DNA from: CAYVMD01 sp964452465
GTDB lineage: Bacteria > Armatimonadota > JACIXR01
DNA length: 64,000 nucleotides
Assembly (NCBI GenBank): GCA_964452465.1
Contig: CAYVMD010000002.1
Coordinates: 1-64,000, forward strand
Reading direction: 5' to 3'
Shown: one piece after another, positions 26,687-35,600 of the stretch
Numbering within the stretch: position 1 is the stretch's first letter
Layout: every line of letters begins with the position of its first letter
Made by a program: the position numbers and the translations under genes
Notes under the pieces: generated by a model
The model's input: only the letters and a program-made list of their open reading frames with translations
Told to the model about the DNA's origin: nothing
Databases searched by the model: none

Positions 26687-27104
26687 TTAAATTCCTTGCG
26701 TGATAAAAGGAAACTCCACCTTTCCTTTTCTTGTCAAGGGCATCCTGCTTTTCCTTGCTCCTGGTTACCCTATTCCTTTCATCACCATCCTTTCCATGTT
26801 AACTTAAGCATTGCTCTCGTGAAGACCAAACAAAAAGCCCAATAAGGCAAAGGTGGGATAATGGCGAAGGGAAAAAGGTTCGACGGGAAGACCCCTGAGA
26901 CGGCGGAAGAGGTAGGGGTTGTTTTTGGCTCTTTCCTATGCAAAGGATTTTTGAGCATGCCACCATTATAACAAAAAAGTTGCAAGGCATAAGGATGTTG
27001 ACAGGCAAAACAGGAACCGAGGTAAAATTTGATAGGAAGTGCTCGCGTATGTTATCATTATGGCAATGTTTGCTGAAAAATCTTATGGCGCAAGAAGTTT
27101 ATTA
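26687..27104 (-). mobile_element. Deletion derivative of the IS-like element (copy C)
   Basis: About 418 bases, inverted relative to copy B. Ends are TAAATTCCTTGCGTGATAA (26688) and TTATGGCGCAAGAAGTTTAT (to 27103). It shares with copy B the end repeat, GGAAAGAGCCAAAAAC, the block around TTTGCCTTATTGGGC and the transposase stop region (NMERMVMKGIG-stop, near 26790), but lacks the rest of the transposase tail. It occupies the whole gap between the URO-D-like and beta-helix genes, and its right end reaches into the N-terminal coding region of the latter. Confidence 0.7.
27029..27058 (+). promoter_or_regulatory. Promoter at the end of element copy C
   Basis: TTGATA and TATCAT separated by 18 bases. 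TATCAT is kept in all four copies of the end repeat. The start point would fall about seven bases on, at or beside the ATG at 27066. An upstream TTGACA (26998) is followed by GGCAAAACAGGAA, also found in the prepilin promoter array at 32.4 kb. Confidence 0.45.
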
Positions 27105-28571
27105 ACGATTTTCGCTCTCCTCTGCCTTCCCCTTTTCCTTTGGGGCGAAACCTTGGAAAAAGCGGAGGGGGTGATCTATGGAAAGGAACTCTTGGATTTC
27201 CCCCGTGCTATCGCCCTGGCAAGGGGGAAAACGGTGATCATCGATAAGCCGTTCTACCTCTACTCCGATCTCACCATCCCTCCCCAAGTGGACATCCTCT
27301 TTTTAGGTAATGGCAGTTTGGTGAAGAGAAAAAGGGGGAGGATATCCCTCATCATCCGCGCTCCCATCACTGCCCCTCCCCGCCAGATCTTCCGCGATTT
27401 TCAACCGGGAGAAGTGATGCTGGAGAACTCCCAGCGCGCCCTCCCCCAATGGTGGGGGGCGAAGGCTAACGATGAAGAGGACGATTCCCTCCCCTTCCAA
27501 TGCGCAATCGATAGTGGAACGAGCCTTGTCTTTCTCCCCCAGGGGAGATACATCGTTAACAAACCGATAAACATCACCAATAGACCAGCGGGAGGATTGA
27601 TAATTCAGGGAGAGGGCTTCGCTCATTCCGCCGGCACCATCATCTACGCCAATACGGGAGGCGTCCTCTTCGATACCTCCGGCTCCCAATATATAGAATT
27701 CCGCGATTTCTCGGTGGAGGGTGGAGGCAATAATCCTTCCACGATCGCCTTCCTCTTCGCCCGCTCCGCAAAGACGGAATACACCAAATACGCCCAATTC
27801 AACTCCCTTACCAATATCCGTGTGCGCCTCCCCTCCCTTCCCACCGCTAACAACGGGAATGGCACCGTGGCGGTATACAACTATGCGAGCGAACTCTGGC
27901 GAGCCTGGAACATCTACCTCGTGGCGGACCAACCCCTCGTCTTCACCGGATACAACATCTTCCAGGTGAAATCCCCCTTCACAGATCTCTGGGGAGGTTA
28001 TCCCTCCATGTCGGAATGCACGGTGGATGGGGCGAGCACCCTTCACGCCTTGGATGGAGCATGCGTGACCGTGGATAATGGCATAGCTATTCGCTTGGTG
28101 AACACCTACCTCACGGGAGGAGCCAAGACGGAGGGGCGCCCTCGCTATGCGATAAACCTGAGGGGACCGGGGATGTGGAGTTACGCCTTCACCTTCTCCG
28201 GCCACTTCGAATACGACGGAGGGCTTCTTCGCCTGGGGGTGAAGGCAGTGAATTTGAGGCTCTCCGCCACGGGAGGACCTCGCCCTGAGGATGTGCCCAT
28301 CATCCTCCTCGACGACCCCGTTGCTTCCATATCGGGAGGAGAGATAACCTATACCCATATAGACCCTTCCATATCCCATACCTACCCCTTGATAAAAGCA
28401 GGGAAACATTCCGGGATAACGGGGGTGACGATAAACCTTTACCCGGGGCAGAGCATTTCAGCGCCGGAGGGAGAATTTAGGGGCAATATAGTAAAGTGCC
28501 TCATGCCCTTCAAACCTAAGATGGAGGTGGATTCCAAGGCGGAATACATCCTCTTGGGAGCGGCGGAATGA
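27060..28571 (+). CDS. Secreted pectate-lyase-like beta-helix protein
   Basis: About 504 residues. Starts at 27060 or 27066 are most likely; a GTG at 27039 is also in frame. No ribosome-binding site is clear, and the first dozen codons (AEKSYGARSL) come from the end repeat of the insertion element. A signal peptide core follows (LLTIFALLCLPLFLWG). The body resembles Pectate_lyase_3/phage-tailspike-type beta helices: ALPQWWGAKANDEEDD with an FQCAIDSG block near residue 145, LVFLPQGRYIVNKPINI, then coil repeats. Lyase or hydrolase on polysaccharide is likely; catalytic residues cannot be assigned. Its stop codon abuts element copy D. Confidence 0.78.
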   Translation: MAMFAEKSYGARSLLTIFALLCLPLFLWGETLEKAEGVIYGKELLDFPRAIALARGKTVIIDKPFYLYSDLTIPPQVDILFLGNGSLVKRKRGRISLIIRAPITAPPRQIFRDFQPGEVMLENSQRALPQWWGAKANDEEDDSLPFQCAIDSGTSLVFLPQGRYIVNKPINITNRPAGGLIIQGEGFAHSAGTIIYANTGGVLFDTSGSQYIEFRDFSVEGGGNNPSTIAFLFARSAKTEYTKYAQFNSLTNIRVRLPSLPTANNGNGTVAVYNYASELWRAWNIYLVADQPLVFTGYNIFQVKSPFTDLWGGYPSMSECTVDGASTLHALDGACVTVDNGIAIRLVNTYLTGGAKTEGRPRYAINLRGPGMWSYAFTFSGHFEYDGGLLRLGVKAVNLRLSATGGPRPEDVPIILLDDPVASISGGEITYTHIDPSISHTYPLIKAGKHSGITGVTINLYPGQSISAPEGEFRGNIVKCLMPFKPKMEVDSKAEYILLGAAE

Positions 28572-28590
28572 ACTTCTCGCGTGATAACTC

Positions 28591-28645
28591 GGTTGCCCTG
28601 CCAAAGGCAGGGCAACCTTCTCGTTCGCCGAAGGCGAACGAAAAA
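28591..28645 (+). repeat. Two adjacent perfect hairpins
   Basis: First, GGTTGCCCTGCC pairs with GGCAGGGCAACC (loop AAA, 28591-28617). Second, CGTTCGCC pairs with GGCGAACG (loop GAA, 28622-28640), followed by AAAAA, so the T-run lies on the minus strand. Could stop transcription; on the plus strand it lies just after the beta-helix stop. Confidence 0.7.
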
Positions 28646-28771
28646 TAAGCCCCTACTTTCCTTTCCTTGCCTTGTCAAGGATATTCTCCTATCCCGAAAA
28701 ATTTTAGAGAGATATTGGATGCTTGGAAAAGTGGTGGTTCCCAAAAGACAAGGATTGAAAGGGTGGGGTCT

Positions 28772-28793
28772 CCCTCCCCGTTGACGGGGAGGG
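28772..28793 (+). repeat. GC-rich palindrome, REP-like
   Basis: CCCTCCCCGT and ACGGGGAGGG form a 10-bp stem with a two-base loop, followed by TTGGGGTGGGGTTG. Similar C-rich palindromes are dispersed repeats in many bacterial genomes. Confidence 0.55.
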
Positions 28794-28900
28794 TTGGGGT
28801 GGGGTTGAAATGCTTGTTCCAGAAAAAAAGAGGAACGGGGTATAATGCATTTGGGAAAACCACAATATAATCTCGAAAGGAATTGCAGGGCGAGAAGATG

Positions 28901-28928
28901 TTGATGAGAGGTTCGGGTATCCTATCAT
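28901..28928 (+). promoter_or_regulatory. Promoter at the end of element copy D
   Basis: TTGATG and TATCAT separated by 16 bases, placed as in copy C. The transcript would carry the element's AAGGAG (28962-28967), which sits five bases before the ATG of the FAD oxidoreductase and serves as its ribosome-binding site. Confidence 0.45.
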
Positions 28929-28971
28929 TATAGCGATGTTGCCTGAAAAACCTTATGGCGCAAGGAGTCTA

Positions 28972-31185
28972 ATGAAGGAAAATCACATTTGGATAGATGC
29001 GGCGAGGTTCGAAAAACAAGGTGGTTGGAGAGTGGATAGCCAGTTCATCGATCAGATGGGCTTCCCCTATCTTATAGCATGCGGATTGGGAAAGCCGGTC
29101 GAGGACGCGGAAACGAGGGTGGAGGTTTTAAAAGAGGGAACATATAGGCTTTGGGTGAGGTGCAGGAATTGGCTGAAGGATCACTCGCCCGGCAGGTTTA
29201 AGGTCCTCATAAATGGGATGGAATCGCCGGAGTTGGGCAACGCTCCCAGCGAGGAATGGCTCTGGCAATGGGGTGGGGATTTCCCTCTAAAGAAGGGAGA
29301 GGTTAAGATAGCCCTGAGGGACCTCACTGGCTACTATGGCAGGTGCTCCTCCCTTCTTCTCACCACCGACCTCGCCCTTCAGCCTCCCAATGATTTGGAA
29401 GGAATCAAAGATTTGAGGAAAAGCATCCTGGGGATTCCCTCCCAGCCCAAGTTCCTTGGGGAATACGATGTCGTCGTCGTGGGAGGGGGAGTGGCGGGTT
29501 GCGTAGCGGGGTTGGCGAGCGCTCGCAAGGGCGTAAGGACCGCCCTAATACAGAACAGACCCCTCTTGGGGGGAAACGCTAGCGAGGAGATCGGGGTGGA
29601 GGTGAACGGCGCAGTGGAAGGAGGTTATTTAAGGGAAACGGGGATAATAGAGGAGTTGAGGAGGGAGAAGGCTTTCAGGCATCTTTCCTGGAGCGAGGTC
29701 CTGGAGGAGGCATTGAAAAGGGAGGAAAATTTAACCGTCTTCACAAATCTCCATTTCCTGAGGGCGAAGATGGCGGGTTCCCGAATAGAGGAGATAGAGT
29801 TGATGGACACAAGGACGCTGGATATCTTCTCTTTGAGGGGGAGGATCTTCATAGATTGCACGGGCGACGGGGCTTTAGGGGCAAGTGCGGGAGCGGAGTT
29901 CAGGATGGGTAGGGAAGGGAGAGAGGAATTCGGAGAGAACGATGCCCCTCCCAAGCGGGACGATATCACGATGAGCGGTTGCCTGCCTTTCTCAACGAAG
30001 GATATTGGGCAGGTGGTGGAATTCACTCCCCCTCCCTGGGCTTATGACTTCCCCTCCGATGAGGAATTGCCCCAACGTCCCCACGAGGAGTTCTGGCGGT
30101 GGCATTGGTGGATAGAAAGACCGGGAATCATAGATCCCATAAAAGACGCGGAAAGGGCGAGGGATGAGTTGATAAGGATAAACCTCGGCTGGTGGGATCA
30201 CATAAAGAACCATTGTAAATATAGGGAGAAGGCGAGGAATTATGCGTTGGTGGACCTGTCCATCCTGGAGGGGAAGAGGGAATCCCGCAGGTTGATGGGG
30301 GATTATGTGGTGCACCAGAAAGATGTGGAAGAGGGGAGGATGTTCCCCGACCGGGTGGCTTATGCCGGCTGGCCCATAGATGTCCATCATCCGGAGGGGA
30401 TATTCTCGGGAAGGAAAGGGGAAGGACCCTTCCACATCATTAAGCGGGTGCCGATGTGGAGCATTCCCTTCCGGGCATTGTATTCTAAGAATGTGGAGAA
30501 CCTCCTTTTTGCGGGGAGGAATATAAGCGTAACCCACATCGCCTTGGGCTCGGTGAGGGTGCAAGCAACGCTGGCGATTTGTGGGCAAGCGGTGGGAACA
30601 GCAGGCGCTATGTGCATAAGGTATGGCAAGACGCCAAGGAGGATAGGGGAGGAGCACATCCAGGAGTTGCAGATGCAACTCCTCAGGGACGACTGCTATA
30701 TCCCGGGGATGGGTTTGGAGGAAAGGGAGAACCTCGCCCAAAGGGCGAAGGTGAGGGTGAGCTCGGAGGAGGAAGGTCATGAAGGGGGAAATATAGTGGA
30801 TGGGATGAGCCATCCTGAAGGAGGAAGTAGCCATATGTGGATGTCGAAGGAAGGGCTCCCTCAATGGGTGGAATTGAGATGGGAGGAGGAAGTGGAATTC
30901 GACGCCCTACATCTCATATTCGACACCAATCTACAACTACCGGAAAGCCGGCTCACCTCGAAAGGAAGGGCGGTTGTGGAGGAATGCGTGAAGGATTACG
31001 CCATCTATTATTGGGTTGAGGGAAAGGGATGGGAGGAGTTGCTGAGCGAGGAGGGGAATTACCAAAGATTGAGGGTCCATCGTTTCCCCATGGTGAGGAC
31101 CAAGGCATTGAAGATAGAGGTTAGGGCGACCAACGGCGCCAAAAGGGCGAGGATATACGAGCTCAGAATTTACCGGGAATTTTAG
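28972..31185 (+). CDS. FAD-dependent oxidoreductase with flanking sandwich domains
   Basis: About 737 residues from the ATG at 28972 with SD AAGGAG supplied by element copy D; a longer frame from 28936 lies within the repeat. Residues 1-150 form a carbohydrate-binding-like sandwich (HIWIDAARFEKQGGWRVD). The FAD dinucleotide motif VVVGGGVAGCVAGLASARKG lies near 164-183, then NRPLLGGNASEEIG, as in the FAD_oxidored family. IDCTGDGALG and NLLFAGRNISVTHIALGSVR close the FAD site. The C-terminus (about 590-735) resembles a discoidin-like domain (NIVDG, QWVELRWEEEVEFDALHLIF). No signal peptide is seen. Common beside polysaccharide genes; substrate unknown. Confidence 0.85.
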   Translation: MKENHIWIDAARFEKQGGWRVDSQFIDQMGFPYLIACGLGKPVEDAETRVEVLKEGTYRLWVRCRNWLKDHSPGRFKVLINGMESPELGNAPSEEWLWQWGGDFPLKKGEVKIALRDLTGYYGRCSSLLLTTDLALQPPNDLEGIKDLRKSILGIPSQPKFLGEYDVVVVGGGVAGCVAGLASARKGVRTALIQNRPLLGGNASEEIGVEVNGAVEGGYLRETGIIEELRREKAFRHLSWSEVLEEALKREENLTVFTNLHFLRAKMAGSRIEEIELMDTRTLDIFSLRGRIFIDCTGDGALGASAGAEFRMGREGREEFGENDAPPKRDDITMSGCLPFSTKDIGQVVEFTPPPWAYDFPSDEELPQRPHEEFWRWHWWIERPGIIDPIKDAERARDELIRINLGWWDHIKNHCKYREKARNYALVDLSILEGKRESRRLMGDYVVHQKDVEEGRMFPDRVAYAGWPIDVHHPEGIFSGRKGEGPFHIIKRVPMWSIPFRALYSKNVENLLFAGRNISVTHIALGSVRVQATLAICGQAVGTAGAMCIRYGKTPRRIGEEHIQELQMQLLRDDCYIPGMGLEERENLAQRAKVRVSSEEEGHEGGNIVDGMSHPEGGSSHMWMSKEGLPQWVELRWEEEVEFDALHLIFDTNLQLPESRLTSKGRAVVEECVKDYAIYYWVEGKGWEELLSEEGNYQRLRVHRFPMVRTKALKIEVRATNGAKRARIYELRIYREF

Positions 31186-31276
31186 CGAGCATAGAAGGCG
31201 GAAGGAGGGAGTGGGAACCGCAGTGGGCGTAGCGGTGGCGAAACTATTGGAGGCGATAGAGGGGAATTACCACACT

Positions 31277-31358
31277 GGGAAGAGAGAGGAGCAATCTCGC
31301 TCCCTGAAAACCCCTTCGGATTTACCCTCCGAGGCTTGTTACGCTCCTCTCTCTTCCC
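31277..31358. terminator. Long inverted repeat, possible bidirectional terminator
   Basis: GGGAAGAGAGAGGAGC at 31277-31292 is perfectly complementary in inverse to GCTCCTCTCTCTTCCC at 31343-31358; an inner stem TCGGA/TCCGA lies in the loop. It stands between the ends of the convergent FAD oxidoreductase and prepilin genes. The rest of 31186-31390 shows no gene. Confidence 0.45.
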
Positions 31359-31390
31359 CTATCAACTTTTTGCCTTTTGTTCCTTTGGAA

Positions 31391-32222
31391 CTATGGTGCC
31401 CAGACGAGGTCCCAGTGGCAGATGCGCAATTTGCCGCCGGCGACCATCGGCTTTATCTGGTCCGCCTTATACCACTTGGCGTGTCCGTCCAGGAAGATGA
31501 GATTGGAACCACCCACATGGCGAGCGGCTTTGTCAATAGCAGCATTTAGGTCGGTTATTTTAGTGCCCCATCCGCCTACACAGCACTCTATCCCTGGGTT
31601 GCTTCCCGCAACGGCGTTGGCGAAGGCTAAGTTGACTACTATTCCGTTAGCCTGGAGATAGGGGGCAACATAACCGTTGCTGGAATCGCCGATAACCACA
31701 TACTCAGCGGGCGCCTTGATCTCGGCTAATTTAATGGCTCGTTGTCTGCCTTGACACCAGAATGACCCACTTAGAAAGAGATCGCTAATTCCGAAAGCGC
31801 ATTTCACCCCTGTGCTCGTGTTGCAGGGAACCATAGCGTTTTGGGGTCTCGGATTGGGACCTTGCCAAGGCCAACAGCAAGCAGGCCAGGCGGAGTGGCT
31901 GTCTTCCCGCATGCTCGGGCAGCTGTAGACCTGCCAATTCTTCACATAGGGGATAGAGCTGCTCCGTCCAGAACAGCCAGGTTTGTTTACCTCCAGCGCC
32001 ACTCCAGCAGGGCTTGGGGGAATAGGGGGCGGTTTCATCCCAATCCTGTAGATACATCTGGAGAGCGGTTCCTATCTGCTTTGCGTTGGAGAGGCAGGTG
32101 GTCTTCCTTGCTTGTTCCCTTGCTCGGCTGAATACTGGGAAGAGTATGGCGGCGAGGATAGCGATGATAGCTATCACCACCAACAACTCTATCAATGTAA
32201 ATCCTCTTCTACCCTTTAACAT
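31391..32222 (-). pseudogene. DUF1559-type prepilin with a single-base frameshift
   Basis: The start at 32222 gives MLKGRRGFTLIELLVVIA, a type IV prepilin/pseudopilin leader (cleavage after RRG, methylated F). It continues FPVFSRAREQARKTTCLSNA and QIGTALQMYLQDWDE, then WTEQLYP. The C-terminal part, in another frame, is YVKNWQVYSCPSMRED and, near the end, RHVGGSNLIFLDGHAKWYKA, the H-X9-DG motif of this family. Dropping one base from the run of four G at 31949-31952 joins the halves into one protein of about 277 residues. So either a real frameshift or a homopolymer sequencing error. Product would be a pseudopilin used with the PilT-type machinery. Confidence 0.8.
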
Positions 32223-32373
32223 CTCTACCCTTCTATCCTCCTTCCGTTTAGTTTTATCCCTGAAAACCACCCCTTTTGAAGGGTCAGGGACCAACCCTTC
32301 TTTTGCTTTCGGCAGGCGGAGTGGACACCCGCCTTACTCTAAGCATCTCAAATCACATCACCACCTTTCTAAA

Positions 32374-32496
32374 ATTTAACTCTACTTCTTTTTCCCTGTC
32401 AATACTTTCTTTTTATCAAAATCCTACCAATTCTTGTTTTCCCTGTCAATACTTTCTTTTTATTAAAATCCTACCAATTCCTGTTTTGCTTGTCAA
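32374..32496 (-). promoter_or_regulatory. Three tandem promoters in a 47-bp repeat, upstream of prepilin
   Basis: TTGACA occurs on the minus strand at 32491-32496, 32444-32449 and 32397-32402, exactly 47 bases apart. The first two are each followed after 17 bases by TAGGAT (32468-32473 and 32421-32426). The third is followed after 17 bases by TTAAAT (32374-32379). The two complete repeat units differ at only a few positions. The leader to the prepilin ATG is about 145 bases and contains GAAAGGTGGTGATGTGATT, repeated upstream of the decayed prepilin at 39.5 kb. Nothing else is seen in 32497-32636. Confidence 0.7.
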
Positions 32497-32636
32497 TACC
32501 CCAGGCTCATCTTTGCAGATCTTACACCAGTCCCTTTCCCTTGTTAATAGCCTTCCGCCTCGCAATTCCTTCTACCCCTCTTCCCTCATCGATTAGAGTC
32601 TTTCTTTGCTTTAAAGGAGCTCAAGCGGAGCGTCCT

Positions 32637-35600
32637 TCAGTGCAATCTGTAGGCGAAGACGCCCTTTTCGCAATGCAGGATTATCTCTCCGCCTTCCTCT
32701 CTCAAATCTACCTCTTTGATTACCTCCCCGTTCTCCTTCAAAGCCTGCGCGGCTTTGGGTCTTCCCAATCTCCAGGGCAAAGCATCCCAACGGATTCGCA
32801 GAACGAAATCGGGGCTATCGGGCAGAGGCACAACCAGCAGGGCATCGCCATCTATCGTTAGCCTACAGGCGCCGTTCGTCCTCACTCCCCCGAAGTCTAT
32901 CTCCTTCCCCTCGGGATTCAGCCTCTGGAGAACGGAAACCTCCTGGGATGGTAGGGCTTCCCAGCGAACATTCCTAACTTCCTTCCCTTTTCCCTCCACT
33001 ACAACCTTTGCCAGCCTGATCCTTCTCGTCCCATCATCGAAGCCCCTCAATTGCTCCCTCCTCCCTGTCTCCGTATTGTATAGCCCAACCCTTAATTCGT
33101 ATTCGCCTCCCGGAACCTCTGGAGGGATCACTGCCTCCACCGTTGATATCACCGTTCCCTTCCATTGGGTCGTGGGTATGGGAGGCTTATGATCGGCCTG
33201 GAACTTGATCTCTCCTTGCCTATCCGTGAAATGAACGAAAATATGCATATCCTCCTTCAAGGGTTCATTTGCATTCCAGCGCAATTTTAGCCTAAACCTC
33301 CTATCGCCCAAGTACTCCAGGGATTCCAGATTAACCGAGATGGGTGCCATCCCCACCAGGGGACGGGCGTTTACGAAGAAGTTGGAAGGGGATCTACTCC
33401 AGTCCACTATGATGCCGTCCTTCCTCTCGATCCCCGCTTCAACCACCCCCTCCGCCGTGGGTATGCGAGCATAAAAGCCATATTGAGGGAGGACATGCCC
33501 TTCCACCCTCCAATCTTCCTCCCCCCTATTCACCCAGACTTCCCCTCCACCTTCCCAAACGATCCTCAGACGATGGATGTCCCCCTCCACGAATTCCACA
33601 TGCTCCATGTCCTTCAGCGCCAAAGATCTCCCCAAATCGTGGAGGAGGTAATATTTGCGCACCACATCCCTCCCAAACGGCTGGGGCACCATGGAGGGAT
33701 GTCCCGTCATGACCTCGGTGGAGATATAATCGTCGCTGTAGATCCCGTGGAGGCGAGTATCCAATCCGGAGGCATACCTGTTCTCGTAACCCGCACCGTG
33801 AAGGATGAACTTCTTGTGGTGTGCCATATCGAACCAAGGGATACGTTCCGCATCGACAAAGCGAACTCCCCACACATCCGCCCTCATATGGTTGGTCTGC
33901 CCCCCATCGAGGTAGCCGATGAGTTGATCGTGACCGCTCTCGGAGATCTGGGGGGCGTTATCGCCCAGGTAATCGCGAATCCAGGCGAAGAGACGCCCCC
34001 AAGTGTTGCGAGTGAAGAGACAATCGTAGAATTTGCCATCGTAGGTCCAGTAATCGTAGGGCTTGATGGAGGACCACACATCTATGAAATAGGCAGTGGG
34101 ACCTATGTTCTCCTTGATTAGATGTAGGTTTCGCTTGAGGAAAGGCTCCACTTTATCCGCCCGCCAGCGATAGGATTGTGCCTTCCGCCCCTCGTTGTAC
34201 CATGCCCTCACGGGAACACCACCCCAAAAGGCGATGTTTTTGTAGGTGAATCCCTCCGCATCGGGATAGAAATCGATGTAATTGTCGTGGGGAGCGAAAA
34301 GGACCCCCGCTTTCCTGCAGGTTTCCACGAGGAATTTGAAATCCTCTAATGTCCCCATCTGTGGGTTGGGGGGATAGATATCGGGCAGGCGGTAGTCGTA
34401 GCCCCATCTCTGCCAGTTATGCCAAACGACGAGGGAGTCGGTTAAACCGTAATTGAAGGCTCTTTGGAGGGCGAGTGCGCTTTCCTTGTATCTTCCCCCC
34501 CAAAGGTCGAAGACGAATCGTCCCGCTACCTTCTCCACTCCTCCTGCAGGGGAGAGTCCGTTTATCTCCCGCCACACCTTCACCCCCTCCCAAGCATTCC
34601 CGCAGGGAATGAGGGAGATGGTTTGCTGGTGGGAAGCGTGGATGGTGTAGTGGTGGACGCTGGGTGTCACTTCCAGATAGGAGGGCACCGCATCCACTCC
34701 CTCGACGATGGAGACACCATTTTGGAAGTCGAAGCCAACGAAGGAGGTGGCGAGGGAATGCCCATCGAACCAGAGGTTGAACGCTTGAGGCTCGACCAGC
34801 ACATTACCATCGCCAGCGTATACCCTGCTCGCCCCCTCGCTCCATCGCCCGAGGGCGATATCCTCCAGGTAAACGACGAGCCAAGGACGGGGGGAAGGGG
34901 TATCCTCCAGGCGGAAATTCACGCGCAACGCTCCCCCCTCCACCCAAATCTCGCCCAGGAGGTCGAATTTGCCAAGATAATTCTCGAATTTATGGTGGAA
35001 GATAAGGCGTCCTCCCTTGGATTCCTCCTTGACGCCCAGAAAAACAGTGGGGGAACGCCAGTCCTCGAGGGAGTCGCCGAAAACCCTCACCCGGAATCCT
35101 TGGAAGAAAAGTTGTTTTCCCTCTCCAACGAAGCCGATGGTGGAATCCAGAAGTCCCCTATTCCCTGGGTATAAGCGGATTTCGTAAGTGGCGCCATGCA
35201 ACCTTATGCTCCCCAGGGAACGATAGAGGGAATCCGAGGCGGGAGGAAAGGGTTTAGGTTGGGGCTGGGCACCGATAATGAGGGTTGGCTCCCCCCAATA
35301 GGATTCATCGCAAGTGGTATCGTTCTTGGGACCAGGATGGGATTCCAGTTGGAGGCGTATGGATTTCCCCGCATAAGGGGAAAGATCCACCTCCCCCTCC
35401 ACCCAAACCTTGCTATCGGTATGCTTCTCATATAGTATTTGCCCTTCTTCCCCATCCGGGGCATCGAAGGGGAGAACTCGCACCCGGAAGGTGACGCCGT
35501 CGCTGGGAGGTTCGTTCCATTCTGGGTGATGGTCCCTTATAGCGTTAGCGAAACGCAGGACGATGGGGCGCTTCTGGGGTAGTTGAAGGGGAAACTCGGC

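Larger units (their letters stand above)
28570..28971 (-). mobile_element. IS-like element relic filling the intergenic gap (copy D)
   Basis: Bounded by GAACTTCTCGCGTGATAAC (overlapping the beta-helix stop codon) and GGCGCAAGGAGTCT, just before the next gene's ATG. The right 55 bases match copies A, B and C. The block CCTTGTCAAGGATA matches TTGTCAAGGGCA in copy C. The interior carries three hairpins and no transposase trace. Confidence 0.62.

Noticed and set aside
31211..31549. Plus-strand frame over the prepilin end
   Set aside because: It is opposite to a clear prepilin C-terminus and has no recognisable features.
32223..32369. Known riboswitch (cyclic di-GMP, cobalamin) in the prepilin leader
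   Set aside because: Conserved core motifs of those classes are not present; only unnamed hairpins are seen.
32391..32497. 47-bp repeats as a CRISPR array
   Set aside because: The units are directly adjacent with no unique spacers; they are tandem copies containing promoters.
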